This document shows, piece by piece, positions 11,815-23,440 of a stretch of 64,000 bases of DNA. Source of the stretch: Immersiella caudata (lineage: Eukaryota > Ascomycota > Sordariomycetes > Sordariales > Lasiosphaeriaceae); NCBI GenBank assembly GCA_030512335.1, contig JAULSU010000002.1, forward strand, positions 1 through 64,000, written 5' to 3'. A model generated the notes under the pieces. That model was not told where the DNA came from and made no database searches. It saw nothing but the letters and a program-made list of their open reading frames with translations. Position numbers and translations under genes: made by a program. Position 1 is the first letter of the stretch. Each line of letters begins with the position of its first letter.

Positions 11815-13110
11815 CGTACCATAAGGACCTCAAGCGATATACCCTCTTTCAGTCAACATCAATCGTCTCTCATAACAGCTGCGGTCAAATGGTCCCCATA
11901 TCTCCCAGTACATTACCTCTTCCCCATCAGATGGGACGATATCAACGAGACGATCTCCGAGACTAAGACAGTGACCTTCTCCCAGCTGCAGTGGACCGTT
12001 TGCCAGGCGGAAATGACCCCAGCGGTCGTATCTGCCGTCCTCAGATATCCTGACCATTTACTCCCACTCCCGCTCTTTAAACTGGGGCCCGGCCAGGTCA
12101 TACATTCCCTTGGGCAAGCTCAGAAGGGCTAAGTGGTGCTCGTCGGTCTTGCTTCCATTTGACCTTCGACCCAACATCAAAGTGGGGACGACTGCCGCCA
12201 CGACGTCATGACGTCCGCCACCGTACACTTTCTTGTTCCAGGTCCATCCGAAAGGAGGTTTCACCATAGAGTCGATCCGCCACCACGCAAGCCTGTTCCC
12301 TATACCAATAACCCTGTCAAAGATAAAAACTTCACACTATGAGATGTGGGCCATTTCCCGGGAAATTGAATCGGACAGGAGTAGAGCCCACCGCACAATA
12401 GACGGCACCAGAACGCGGTCTGCCCTCTTAGTCCTATACCTTGACCTATGAGCCAGGAATACGGCCACCCCAAGACTAGTCGGCGGCGCAAGAAGGGGTG
12501 CCGACCTTTCCATGGAGATTACCGTATCAAAGGGGTTCGAGGTTGTTGTTGTAAAGAATGTAAGCCCTGGCGGTTGTTGTAAAAACCCGTGCGGTATTTC
12601 TAACATCCTGTACAGCATCTCTCATAACAATCGTAGACCCTATCCTGCTCATCGCGGCATCCCTTGGCCACAGCCATCTCCAGCAGCTGCTGAAGTCCAA
12701 GTGGTTTGCCACTCTATTACTCGATATATGGAGCTAGTGCGTCCATGTTCTTAATGCTATCAAAAGTTTTCCAATACATCTTGTTGAAGCCGACTTTGGC
12801 CAATCCGCCGGCCCGCCGGCCCGCCACCATGTGTGCGTCCCCCCGCACTTCAACGGCTCGGGACATGGGTTCACTCTGTATCATTTCGACCGCCTGAAGG
12901 AGTGCCCTCCAACCCATCGCTCGATTACCACACATGACTATCACCGCCGAACCCCCGAATACGATTTCCTGCACGATCCAGAGCCGGCCCCAATACTCCC
13001 CTAAAAACGTCAAGAACGCCAATGCATACGCCCCTTTCCTCATTCTCTCCACCTCTTCATCTGCATCTTTCTCTCCCACCCCATCCTCAGGTTTGCCCCA
13101 TACGTACTAT
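11815..13110 (-). pseudogene. HET-domain (heterokaryon incompatibility) gene relic 1
   Basis: The minus strand carries HET landmarks in the expected order but different frames: YALAFLTFLGEYWGRLWIVQEIV near 13000 (the RxWxxQE motif), KGCRDEQDRVYDCYE near 12630 (the DxRDxVY motif), and ERRLMLTERGYIA near 11850 (the TExGYxGLGP-like end). Stops and frame changes lie between all three. The N-terminal EALSYxWG and CINQ motifs cannot be found upstream. HET proteins trigger programmed cell death after fusion of unlike hyphae and are numerous and fast-evolving in these fungi. The plus-strand 141-codon frame at 11707 overlaps this relic and looks spurious. Confidence 0.6.
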
Positions 13111-14084
13111 AAAGCGGCGAAATCGCCCCATTCGAGACACCTTACGGCGGGAAGGGGCGGTTGTTGGCCTGAGGTGTTACCTGGGATGGGCAATTATCCG
13201 TTGAACCTGGGAGAGGTGCGAGGTGTATGGTGATGTGGTGGCTTTGACAGAAACGATTGAGAGAGTGCACTCGATCGCATCTGGAGAGGAAGTGGAGTCG
13301 TTTGCGCTGCGGGAAGTGGTTTGATGGAGAAGACCCGGATGCCTTACCGGGATGGGTCAAGGGGTTGGTATAGCGCCTTGGTGATCGCGGCGTCCATGGT
13401 CTTGTTGCTAGGGCTGGGCTGGTGTCGAGACTTGGGCTGATGTCGTGGGGGCTGTGAGGAATCTGTGAAGAGGAAGTCCGAAGATCCTTGGCAGATGTGA
13501 GGTGCCAAGACTGGACTTGCGAGTACGAGTCAACATTGAACTTGAGATCAACCCGAACTCCGAGTTTCTGAACCCTAGGGCAGCTCACGTGCTCGATTCC
13601 GATCTCATTACGGGAGGAAGAATGTTCACTTGATGGATGCCTTGGCGAGATTGCTCCAGGCTGTGGTTGCGACCTCTGTCCGCCTGGAGGGAATTGCCGA
13701 GCGCTCCTGCCAACCAATCGCTAATGGTCAGCCCCTTTCAGTTGTATCGTAAGCGGGACTTAAAATCCTTCCAAGTACGCCTCGTGCACCCGCCCAATGA
13801 GGTAACGAGACACAATGAACCCGGGATTTTCCATGACAGCAAATATCCGCCGTGACTCGATCACGGTGGTATTCCTTCTAGGGGACAACCGACGGAAGAC
13901 ACTGCGCCGCTCGTGTTCTTGTCTGGTTGGGACCACAACACGCGAAATAGGGGTAGACGCCTGTAGCCTAGAATACATTTGAATACATAAAAGGAAATCC
14001 CGTTCTTGTCCTTTCTGAATCACAGCACTGCTTCACCGCGTTTCAACGTATTGATTTTTCGGGTGCATCCAGTCAGCCCTCAAT
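13111..14084. other. Intergenic, possibly 5' debris of HET relic 1
   Basis: A long minus-strand frame is rich in Ser, Pro and Arg without a family match. The last ~100 bases before 14085 include an ACATAAAAG element that may be the TATA region of the next gene. Confidence 0.35.
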
Positions 14085-14766
14085 ATGCCTTCCATCAGCC
14101 CTATCGCCCATTTCGCCACACTTGCCGTCCTCTTCAACGCGGCCACGGCTGCAACCGAAGTCAGGCTCAACACTGGTGTCTGCCGCACTCTTCCTGGCGC
14201 TATTCCCAACATCGACAAGGGCAATACTGTAGTTGGCGAGGTTTCGCTGTATGCTGTCGGCACTGGCGCCCATCTGGACGGCCTCCCCGCGTCCTGGGGA
14301 AGCATAACCGAAACCCAACGTGGGCTACCACCATGGGAAACCGTAAGTTCCCAGGGCTTCATATTGTGCCAGTTGAGTCAGTTCAACTAACCCGAATGTG
14401 CACTAGATGGGCTTGCATAATGCAACAGGCATTGCCCGCTACCTGATCGGATGCCAAGACGAGACTGGTTTGGGCACATTCCTCGGCGGCGCCAAAGCCA
14501 TCCGTATCAACACTGACAAGGAATCGACTCTGGTCTTGAACAACTACGGTCTCATCCCTGAGCCGTATTCGTACTACGTCGACGGCACCAAACAGCCCGG
14601 CGTCTACATGGGCGCCGCCGGGGAGGTGCGCTGGGCATGGTCAGAGGCCACTAGCACTAACGGCGTCACCTACTGGAAGCCCAGACTGCTCATTGCAACT
14701 GACTCGAACCCTTCTGGAAAGGAGTTGCGTCAGGGAGAGGTGCAGGGCTTTCTCGTGGCCAAGTGA
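14085..14766 (+). CDS. Secreted protein of unknown function, two exons
   Basis: Exons 14085-14342 and 14407-14766 give 205 residues; the intron is 64 nt with GTAAGT and CACTAG. The first ~22 residues (MPSISPIAHFATLAVLFNAA) form a clear signal peptide ending near ATAATE. The mature part has only two cysteines, near residues 32 and 102, and is rich in Gly, Thr and Tyr, with no domain I recognise. The splice keeps frame between PPWET and MGLHN, supporting a single protein. It sits just upstream of two other secreted-protein genes in the same orientation. Probably an extracellular or wall-associated protein; function unknown. Confidence 0.8.
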
Positions 14767-15606
14767 GGGGGGAGATGGATGACTTAAGCGGAAATACTTA
14801 CGATGTACTTCATACTGCACCTGTTAAACTTCCACCAATTATAGGTACTCTTCAAGAAGAGAACTCGATTAGCGCTTATTCAACCTTTGAGCGCATTTTT
14901 TGGGAGTAGGGTTTGGTCCTGTGGGTTCTTGTGCGCGCGGATTCACCAGCCCACCAATTACCTATGCCGTGGCCCAGGAAGCTTGGGAGGTATCCGCCCC
15001 CTCCCAAGCCCCTTGGTGGTAATACGCGTCATCACTGCTCCTGTGAGAATCTGTCATTCGGAATGTGGAGGTGGAGAAGCAGGAGTGCCTTCTATCTGGC
15101 TCGCCTAACCGGAAAAATGAAATGTGTCCGCGAATTACCTTTTCCGCCTGTCTTCAATCTGGGTTCTTAAGTCGACCCACGCCTTGCGCAACACGAATGT
15201 CAAGCTTTCAGACCAATCTTATGAAACAGTGGGCTGACGAAAAGAAGAAAACGACTGGGTCTGACTGGAATCCGGATACAACACTGACGACATGTTACGT
15301 CTTCCGCTTCATGGCCATCTGGCTTCTATCGACAAAGGTTCAAGCGGCGGATAATCATTCAGCAGCCGCGGTTCGCTACTCCCCGACCCCCACTTATCCG
15401 ATACTATGGGATTGTCCACATACCGGTCTGAATCTCAGTGGGCGATAACTATCGACGCAATCAACGGCGTACATCAATGTGATTGTCTTCCTTAAAGACC
15501 TCTGCGGCCTATCTTAGACAAAGGACAGATGCTTGGCTTTGTCCTCCCCAAACACCCAATCGCGTCAAGTCCCTTCAACTGATAGCCCCCTGGATCACCC
15601 AAAACA
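14767..15606. other. Intergenic region
   Basis: This lies between two same-strand genes and should hold the terminator of the first and the promoter of the second. The open frames are short and motif-free. Confidence 0.4.
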
Positions 15607-16906
15607 ATGTCCCGAAAGGTTCTCGGCATCGCCTTTCTGGCAGCTCACCATGTTTGGGCTCAGGGAGAGAGTCTACGCTTCGGCTGCTCTCAGCTCGTGA
15701 TTGAGCGGTCTGACCCTATTGTCAGTCCCGGCATGGTGCCTTCTCCCCACACCCATCAAATTGTCGGCGGCAACTCGTTCAACTTCACCATGCACCCGGC
15801 CGATATTGATCCACCAACGGTGTCGACCTGCACATCTTGTACCTACTCAGAGGATTTTAGCAACTACTGGACCGCCACCGTGTACTTCAAGTCTCCCGAG
15901 AACGGTACCTACCGGCTTGTCCCGCAGAAGGCCAACTTCCGCACCTTTGATGGCCGTGAGTTCCTTCCACAAGAGGGAGGTTTGACCGTGTACTACATGC
16001 AGCCCTTCAGCGGAAATCCAAAGACGACCTCGTTCAAGCCAGTTCGTGTGCCCCTGATCAGTCATGTCTTGCATGCTTGGTAACTCCTCTAGGGCTTCCG
16101 AATGCTTGCAGGCAATCCCGCCTTGCGCACCAAGGCGGGCACCTTCCCAGGCATCTGCCACCGTTGCGAGGGCAACGGTGCTGGGTTTGCCCCTTGCGAC
16201 GCGCGCGACACATCCGAGTTCCCACTTAAGATGTGTCCGGGCGGAATCCGCGCGACCGTCACCTTCCCCAGCTGCTGGGACGGTAAGAATCTTGACAGCC
16301 CTGACCACAGCAGCCACATGGCGTACTCAACTGGCGGATTTGGAGCCTTGGCCGGGGCCGGTTGCCCGGCTACCCATCCGATTCGTGTCCCCCAGGTCAT
16401 GTATGAGATTATGCTTGATACGAAACCATTCAACAAACCTGAGTATTTCGAAGGAGGAAAACAGCCGTTTGTGTACAGTTTTGGCGACCGGTAGGTTATT
16501 GACACCTAATGATTTCAAGGGATTCGACAGCTAACTCAACTCACACAGATCTGGCCACGGCCAGCACGGCGACTATCTTTTTGGATGTAGGCATTACCCA
16601 GCCGAGTCATCTTTAACGTAGCACAAGACACTAATAAGCTCTGCCTTGTAGGGCAAGGAGACGCACTTCAAAGGGGCATGGACGCTCTTGGCAAGAACGG
16701 GTGCACGAATGATGTCTGCAGCGCTCTCAAGATCCAACCTGGGGACGACGCCATCGCGTGCACCATCCCATCGCGCGTCGACGAGGACGTTGGGGCCAAG
16801 GGAAACTGTTAGTATTTTCCCAATCGCAACTATCGACGTTACCTTAGTGTGCTGACGCTTTGATGCAGGGCTGAGAGCAATCCCTGGGAATGTTGTTGAG
16901 TCGTAG
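15607..16906 (+). CDS. DUF1996 secreted protein, five exons
   Basis: Exons 15607-16041, 16093-16490, 16549-16586, 16652-16809 (approx.) and a last short exon ending at TAG 16906 join in phase. After a signal peptide (IAFLAAHHVWAQG) the family blocks appear in order: LRFGCSQLVIERSDPIVSPG, HTHQIVGGNSFN, CTSCTYSEDFSNYWTA, GFRMLAGNP, CHRCEG, FPLKMCPGGIR, FPSCWDG, HMAYS, and GDYLFGWQGDALQRGMD across an intron. The usual WL..IPG ending is supplied by the last exon; reading through the last donor would stop after one codon. DUF1996 proteins are extracellular, often with WSC domains; here no WSC or anchor is seen. Biochemical role unknown. Family assignment is strong. Confidence 0.88.
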
Positions 16907-17307
16907 GGTTCGCAAATTGCTGATCAATTTCTCCTTTCAGCTCCCAAGTCGCAATATTGTTCAGGCAGCAGTGGTGGACAGTGGGCTGTGTTGCAGTGAG
17001 CTAAGGACATCCCGGGTTACATTTCCAGAAGAAGTAGCCGTGCCACATGCGAGGGTCTTCGCGAGTCCGAGAGGCGGTTCAATCTTTGGTATTGAGGCAC
17101 AGAACCATCTTGGCATGCAACCTCGAGACGAAGTAAATGCGGTCGGACTTCGGTAGAATCATCCGGGTCTTTGGGCGTCCCCGAATACAAATGAGCTTCT
17201 CAAAAGCCTTGTGGCCCCGCAGAAGTCGTACCACGAGCCCCTACTGACTACCTAGGCGGTGCTTTGAGAGCAGCACGTCGTCGACGAAGTTCGTGTCTTG
17301 GTTTCCA
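16907..17307. other. Intergenic region
   Basis: About 400 bases lie between the DUF1996 gene and the flavin oxidoreductase gene. Only short frames are present and no clear regulatory element was recognised. Confidence 0.4.
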
Positions 17308-18828
17308 ATGTTATCCGAAGCGAAGAACACAGTTCTGATAGGGCTTCTCTATGTCGACTTGGCCTGGGCAGGTTGTCCAGACAAGCTTTCTTCCGCGGCC
17401 AACCCCAAAACCATCCGCAGAGATGTTGTTGTCATTGGCGGAGGGGCTTCCGGGGCATATTCAGCTGTGAGACTTCGAGAAGACTATGGCTTGAGTGTTG
17501 CACTTGTTGAAAAGGAGGCACAATTGGTACCATCTTACCCGTCTGAAAACCCCCGTCCTCAATTCTAATATCACAAGGGCGGCCATGTCAACACGTGGGT
17601 CGATCTCGCCACCGGGCGAGGGTTCGACGCGGGTGTGCAGAGCTACGTCGATGTCGCCAACTCATCAACTGCTTTCTTCAGGCGGTTTGGCATCGAAATC
17701 GGCCCAAACACCAGGCCGGCGCAGCAACCCCCTGTGTACGTGGACTTCGCCACTGGCAAAAAGCTGAGCAACTACATTCTGCCAGCGACCACAGACAGAA
17801 ACGATGCGCTCCGGCGGTATCTTGTTGTGGCAGAGAGTTTGCTCTCCGTGTTTGAGCCAGGATGGTGGACGTTCCCAAAGCCCGACGCCATTCCGCAGGA
17901 CTTGCTGCTCTCCTTCGGTGACGCCATGGTGAAATACAACCTCACATCAGCCCTACCACAGATCCTCGGGCTTACAGGAGGGGGAATTAAGGACTTTATG
18001 AACAGCCCCCTGATGTGGGTGATGCGGCCTTTCGGAGTCGACATGGCCCGCACCATCCTAGGCCTGAATGCCGGTTTCATACCAACCTCGGGGAAGAACC
18101 AGGATCTCTACGACGCCATTCTCAAACTCCTTGGTCCTGATTCTCTGCTTTCCAGCACAGTCGTCAAAGCTAAGCGGGCCGATGAGGGTGTGACTGTCGA
18201 TGTTCGCAATGCCGAGACATGCCAAGTCACCCGAATCGTCGCCAAGAAGCTTCTCTATGCAGCGTCCCCAACGCGTGAGAATCTAGAGCCCTTCTCCCTA
18301 GATGAGACGGAGCGAGAGACCCTCTACAAGTTCCAGTTCACGAGGCCTTTCGTAGGCGTGGTTTCCCACCCATCGCTGCCCCTGGGCACTTCTCTCTCCA
18401 ACATGCCCGAGGAGGCTCAGGGGGGCAACTGGACAGCTGCAGCCAACCGGGAGTTTCCATACGCTTCAGGTTTCAACAATTTCGCAAACTCGTCATTCTT
18501 CCGGGTCATTGTGGGCGGAGATACCACCCTCACAGAGAAGCGCGCAAGGGAGGTCCTGCTCTCAACCTTCGACAGGCTAGTCGCCGCTGGTACCATCAAC
18601 CAGACCGATCCCCCGCAGCCCCTGAAAATCTTGTATTTTAAGAATCACTACCAAATGAACGCCCATGTTCCAACGGACGTCATTCGGTCCGGCTTCTTCC
18701 AGATACTGAACTCGCTACAGGGACGGAGGTCGACTTGGTACACTGGCTCGGCTTGGGCGACGCCGATTACGACAAGTCTTTGGGTTTTTACGGATACGGT
18801 GTTGCCAAAGCTGGTGGAGAGTCTTTAA
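17308..18828 (+). CDS. Secreted FAD-dependent amine-oxidase-like oxidoreductase, two exons
   Basis: Exons 17308-17526 and 17578-18828 give 489 residues. ATG 17308 is the first ATG in frame and opens a signal peptide (TVLIGLLYVDLAWAG). The dinucleotide-binding motif VVIGGGASGAYSAVRL is at residues 41-56, with ALVEKEAQL as the acidic end of the second beta strand. The intron follows, and GGHVNTW begins exon 2, the typical second FAD contact (GGH/GGR). A later FFRVIVGGDTTLTEKRA block and IRSGFFQ continue the fold. This combination is common in fungal FAD/NAD(P)-binding proteins of the flavin amine oxidase group. The substrate is unknown. Export suggests action outside the cell or in the secretory route. 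Confidence 0.85.
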
Positions 18829-19371
18829 GTTCTTGGATCGGCACGTGGTTCAAGTCCACCAGTAAGACCCGACTAAAAAGATCGAATTTGGAATGTTTTG
18901 GATGCAAAAACGATGAGACGTTGCACAGGGATTTGATGATGGATTTCACAGCAGTTCAGGAACTGAATAAAACCTGGCCTAATTTATATTATGTTGCACC
19001 GGGTATTAGGGGTTAAGCCTATTTGCAGGGTTCTTCGCCAGCATGCAACGCGCAGTTCGTCTCCGCAGCGGCAAGACTCGAAATAGGTAGGTCGAAGGAG
19101 GTAACAAACGCTTGGCGGCTAATATGACTCATTCGCTCCTTTGCCACGATCCTTCAACTTCAAAGACGCGATTTGGGTTTAACCCGTCAGATTTGGGCAA
19201 ATTGCAAGACTCAATTGCGACTAAAGTCGAGTATAAACTTCCAGTTTTCCCTGACCGCCATTACCAGACAACATCCATCAGGAAGCTTCAGAGTGCACTG
19301 GTTAAGCTCGCGTCAACTTCAAATCAGAAAGACACCACGCGCAAAACTCCAGTACGTTCATTACCAGCGCA
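18829..19371. other. Intergenic region
   Basis: About 540 bases between two plus-strand genes with no supported gene. Overlapping frames near 19112-19370 are shadows of the following gene. Confidence 0.4.
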
Positions 19372-19989
19372 ATGTCCGGCCCCAATTTCTTCGTCGAAAC
19401 ACCCCGGCTGTTCCTTTCCTATCTTCTCCCAGAAAACGACGCTCATTGCGATTTTCTCGTTGCCCTTTACAACACCCCCGAATTTATCGCCTCCATTGGC
19501 GGCAGCCCCACAACCATCACCACCCGCGACGTCGCGCGAACAGTTCTCGCCGGCCGCTTCAGGGAAGAACACGCCCGGAACGGCTATGGCACCTATCTCA
19601 TCAGCCTGAAGCCCGAGGGTGCAGATGGCGTGGATAAGTTGGATGCGCTTCGCGCAGCCACTTTGGTGGGCACAGTTGGATTGATGCGTGGAGAGGAGCC
19701 GGATCGGTATGAGGCACCGGATATTGGATTTGCGGTTTTGTCGGAACATATGCGGAAGGGGTACACGAAGGAGGCGGCGTTGGGGATTATGGATTATCTG
19801 GAGAAGGAGAAGGGGGTTAGGGATGTTTTGGGGTTTTGCAACCCCGAGAACAATGCGTCGAAGGCGGTGTTTAGGAGTCTGGGGTTTGAAGATCGGGGTG
19901 AGAGGGCGCTGAGGGTATTTGGAGGGGAGGTCTCGGCTGTTTGGGCAAAGAAGGGGATGAGTGACGATTTGACTGTTTATGGGCTGTAG
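19372..19989 (+). CDS. GNAT-family N-acetyltransferase (RimJ/RimL type)
   Basis: This is a single-exon gene of 205 residues. Early residues FVETPRLFLSYLLPEN match the RimJ/RimL opening (T.RL.L), and GYGTYLISLK gives beta strand 4. The acetyl-CoA region has IGFAVLSEHMRKGYTKEAAL, equivalent to the IGY.L.p..wGkGyatEA pattern, followed by GFCNPENNASKAVFRSLGFE, the N..S..v..KlGF motif. Such enzymes acetylate protein N-termini, small amines or antibiotics. No signal peptide is present, so it is cytosolic. The acceptor substrate cannot be deduced. Confidence 0.9.
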   Translation: MSGPNFFVETPRLFLSYLLPENDAHCDFLVALYNTPEFIASIGGSPTTITTRDVARTVLAGRFREEHARNGYGTYLISLKPEGADGVDKLDALRAATLVGTVGLMRGEEPDRYEAPDIGFAVLSEHMRKGYTKEAALGIMDYLEKEKGVRDVLGFCNPENNASKAVFRSLGFEDRGERALRVFGGEVSAVWAKKGMSDDLTVYGL

Positions 19990-20178
19990 ATAGAAGGGCG
20001 AGGACAACAGACGATAGGTATGGGGAGGACCCATTCCACTTCGCAATGCACAATGCTGTTCTGAAAAGGTGTCCTGCCATTATCATAAGTCAGAACATCT
20101 CTCCCCAGGTGGGCCCAGGTGGGCCCAGGCGGGATGTCGGCATCATGTACCCCTCGTAGAGTGGATATCGACATCGCA

Positions 20179-20250
20179 GCCCGCTTGGCTCAGTGGTAGA
20201 GCGTGTCACTTGTAATGATAAGGTCGCTAGTTCGATTCTGGTAGTGGGCA
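20179..20250 (+). tRNA. tRNA-Thr (anticodon UGU), no intron
   Basis: The 72-nt sequence folds as a complete cloverleaf. The acceptor stem GCCCGCT pairs with AGTGGGC with one G-T, the D stem is GCTC/GAGC, and the anticodon stem TGTCA/TGATA closes loop CTTGTAA with anticodon TGT. The T stem GCTAG/CTGGT carries the TTCGATT loop. CCA is not encoded, as usual for eukaryotes. Confidence 0.92.
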
Positions 20251-21232
20251 AGACATTGGAGATCCAATACATCTCTTCCTTTTTGCCGATTTCACCAATC
20301 GGCTCTAAATAGAGTTCTAAATCCATCTCTTAAAAGTGAAATGGCCTGACGACATGCGAAAGCGTCCTGGAGGATCATGGCGTTAACTGTGTCTGCATCT
20401 GTTGCACTACTACCGCAGAAACTCACAATCACAGAGAATCAAACTCCGAACGGATTAAGCTAGCGCCAATCTAGGGTGAAACATACTTATCCTCCCCTCT
20501 ACATCGCAAAAATTACGTTGCGTGTCGTGGCCGGTGGTTGTACAAACGCACGTGATCTATCCTGACCCGCGGATGGCTCGGCTTGTGCTGCCTGATGCAG
20601 TATTTTCACCAGAAATAAGCTACGGAACACGTCATAGGGCTGGAGCTTTCGGTTAGTCAGGACGATGCAGCCGCGCCTCGGAGCACGATCGGTATGTCAG
20701 CCATTTCTGAAGGTGTTTCGGTGGGCTAGGCAGGGTGCCTGCAATTACTGACTTCTCGCGTCGCGAAAAGAGAGAAAAGCAAAAGGGAGAAAGGGGAAGA
20801 ACTGTTGGAGATGCTGCTTATAAGCACCAACCCCCCAGGTGCCGAGGGCGCGAATGCTTCACAGTCAGGGTTGGCTTCGTTGTCTCGTGGTTTTGACCAA
20901 TCAGGTGCGTCTATGATGCCCCGGACCCACCAACCGGGAGGGCCCGAGGTCTTCTTTCTTATGTTTAGTGATCAAACCCCTGAGCGCGACGCTTGCGGCC
21001 TTGGCCCAGAGCATCAACATTGTCTTGGTAATGAACTTCGGGGGCGTAGATAATCAGTATTCCCGGCCCAGCCATCGAGCGGCGGTTATAAACAGACAGC
21101 CCCCAACCTAGGTTCTTTGCCCAGTCAATCCAAAGAACAAACGTCATAGTCCAGAACACGTTCACAACTATCTGCTTCCGAGTGGTTGGGCTTGTCGTTC
21201 ACCCACCAAAACAATCCCCTCTCGAGCTCGCC
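20251..21232. other. Intergenic region with purine-rich tract
   Basis: About 1 kb separates the tRNA from the MFS gene. A strongly purine-rich run lies near 20765-20810. No gene was recognised. It probably contains the transporter's promoter. Confidence 0.4.
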
Positions 21233-22932
21233 ATGGCTGGCCGAATGCCGGCCGGACTGGCCACTGTGGCCCAGCAAGACGTCATGAAGGTGCAAGAAGA
21301 CCGGAGCCAACTGGAACAAGGGACCAACAGCGAGTCTGATGATGAAAGTGGCACGAAGAGGAGTGGGGAACAAGAAACAGCGTGGATTTGGGACTCGGAC
21401 GCTCACAACCCCTACAACTGGTCATCTGGTGAAAAAGCGGTGCAAATCACCGCCCTTGCATCCATCGCTTTCTTGGCGTATGTTTGACCCATTGTCGTCC
21501 CCTTCTCTGGAAACAACTGACAGGACTTTGGCTAGATCCATGGGAACATCCATCATGTCGGCAGCCCCCGCCCAACTCAAACAGGAGTTCGGTATTACCA
21601 CGACCCAAGCCATTCTCCCGCTTTCGCTATACGTCTTCGCCCTTGGACTCGGCCCCGTGGTGGGAGGTCCTTTATCAGAGACAGTCGGAAGACTTCCAGT
21701 GTACACGGGTGGTCTTGTTCTAGGGACACTCTTCACACTTGGCGCTGGCTTCACGCATTCGTTCACCGGCCTCAACATCCTCCGCTTCCTGGCTGGCTTC
21801 TCCTTCGCCCCGTGTTTGGCCAATGGTTTTGGATCTCTGAATGAGATGTACAAACCCGTTCAGCGCGGCATACCCTCCACGTTCTTCATTCTCACCCCCT
21901 TCCTAGGTCCTGGCTTCGGGTGCGTCTTGCCCATTTCCATCCCCCCTTCTGCCGCCTGAGGTGTGTGCTAACCACCAGCTGCAGCCCCATCATCGGATCT
22001 TTTGTAACTCAGCGAAAAGGATGGCGCTGGACGCAATGGACCATGCTCTTCTTCTGCGCCTTCTCTCTCCTGCTCATCATCCCCTTCGGCCGCGAGACAT
22101 TCCACCCCGTCCTCCTCCGTCGCCGCGCGAAGGCTCTTGGCCATACCGTTGAACCTGCACCCTCCCATCGCGAACGTGCCCGCGAGTTCGTCACAATCAC
22201 CCTCCTCCGCCCGACCCACATGCTTTTTACCGAACCCATTGTCGGTCTGGTCTGCTTGTACGTGTCGTGCGAATTCGCGACCCTCTTCACCTTTTTCGCC
22301 GCCGTACCTTTCACCTTCCAGAAAGTATACCATTTCACAACGGAGCAGTCCGGGCTGGTGTTCATCTCCGTCGTGGTGGGCTGCCTCCTCGGCACGCTCA
22401 CCATCATCGCCTGCGACATTCTCCTCTATCGCAAGCAAATTCCCAAACATCCACCGCATCAAGTCCCTCCGGAATATCGACTTTACTCTGCCATGATCGG
22501 TAGTATCGGTCTCCCATTGGGATTGTTTTGGCTGGCCTGGACGGCGAGGAGCGATGTGCACTGGGCGAGTCCGGTGGTCGCCATCGTTCCCTTTGCTTGG
22601 GGAAATTTGTGTGTGTTTGTCAGCACGTCGCAGTTTACGGTTGATACGTACCGTGGGACGGTCGTTGCAAGTGTGTCGAGTGCGAATAGCTTGACGAGGT
22701 ATGGACTGGCGGGAGCCTTTCCGCTGTTTGCCATTCAGAGTGAGTTACACGCTTTCTTTTGATCCTGTGGATGGGAACTGACTTGCGGGCAGTGTACACG
22801 AACCTGGGGATCAATTGGGCGACGAGCTTGCTTGGTTTTATATCTGTGGCATTGTTGCCGGTGCCGTGGGTGTTCTTCAAGTACGGGAAGCAGATTCGGA
22901 GTCATAGTCAATATGAGACGCCGAAATACTGA
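21233..22932 (+). CDS. MFS transporter of the DHA1 (H+ antiporter, multidrug/polyamine-like) group, four exons
   Basis: ATG 21233 is preferred over an upstream GTG in the same frame. Exons 21233-21477, 21536-21919, 21985-22739 and 22793-22932 join in phase. The N-terminal hydrophilic region ends with the typical NPYNWSSGEK. TM2 and loop follow: FALGLGPVVGGPLSETVGRL, the motif-A-like GPLSE..GR. LRFLAGFSFAPCLANGFGS is the usual TM4 block, and GFGPIIGSFVTQRKGWRW spans intron 2 with the conserved GWRW. Several hydrophobic helices follow, and the C-terminus PWVFFKYGKQIRS is typical of this group. Relatives export drugs, polyamines or metabolites across the plasma membrane; the substrate here is unknown. 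Confidence 0.92.
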
Positions 22933-23440
22933 GCGGGTTGCATAGTGCATTAGGTGCGGGCTGCGGGTTTCTTGGGATGCATTAGATTCGGAGTTTTAGA
23001 GGAAGATGTTGAAGGCACAGTGATAGTTCAACTGAATGTAAACATACGACTGGCATTTCTTGGTATTTGGCCATCTGCTCATTTTTGTGTCAGTCGCGGC
23101 ACATGGACACTGCATAAACGGGATGCAGCATGTCGGAGGACGCCTGCACAGCCGCGATGTCCTGGCCGCCATATCCGGGCAAAAAGGTCCCCAGAGTCGC
23201 ACCGCGCATGCAAACCCGCGCAGCTGGCCAACCCGACTGGGTAGCTCAGGATCAGATTCCAAGGCAGCCAGCCCACGTGACGGTTGGCTGCCTGACAAGC
23301 TGCACGTAGATAGCTCGCAACCCCTCTCTTGGTCCAGATCCCGAGCTCTCTTCCCTTTATTGTCTCTTTGTCGCAATTCTTTGGCCCCCTCAATTTCACA
23401 GGACAAAGCCATTGTTGCGAGTTCGGACAGGCAGGCCAAG
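22933..23440. other. Intergenic region upstream of the ubiquitin-like gene
   Basis: An open frame continues upstream of 23441 in phase with the next gene but has no ATG-supported domain, so I treat it as leader and promoter. Confidence 0.4.

Noticed and set aside
11707..12132. Plus-strand frame of 141 codons
   Set aside because: It has no motif and lies antisense to HET relic 1.
13142..13717. Minus-strand Ser/Pro-rich frame of 191 codons
   Set aside because: No domain, no signal peptide and low-complexity composition; may include eroded HET 5' sequence but cannot be supported.
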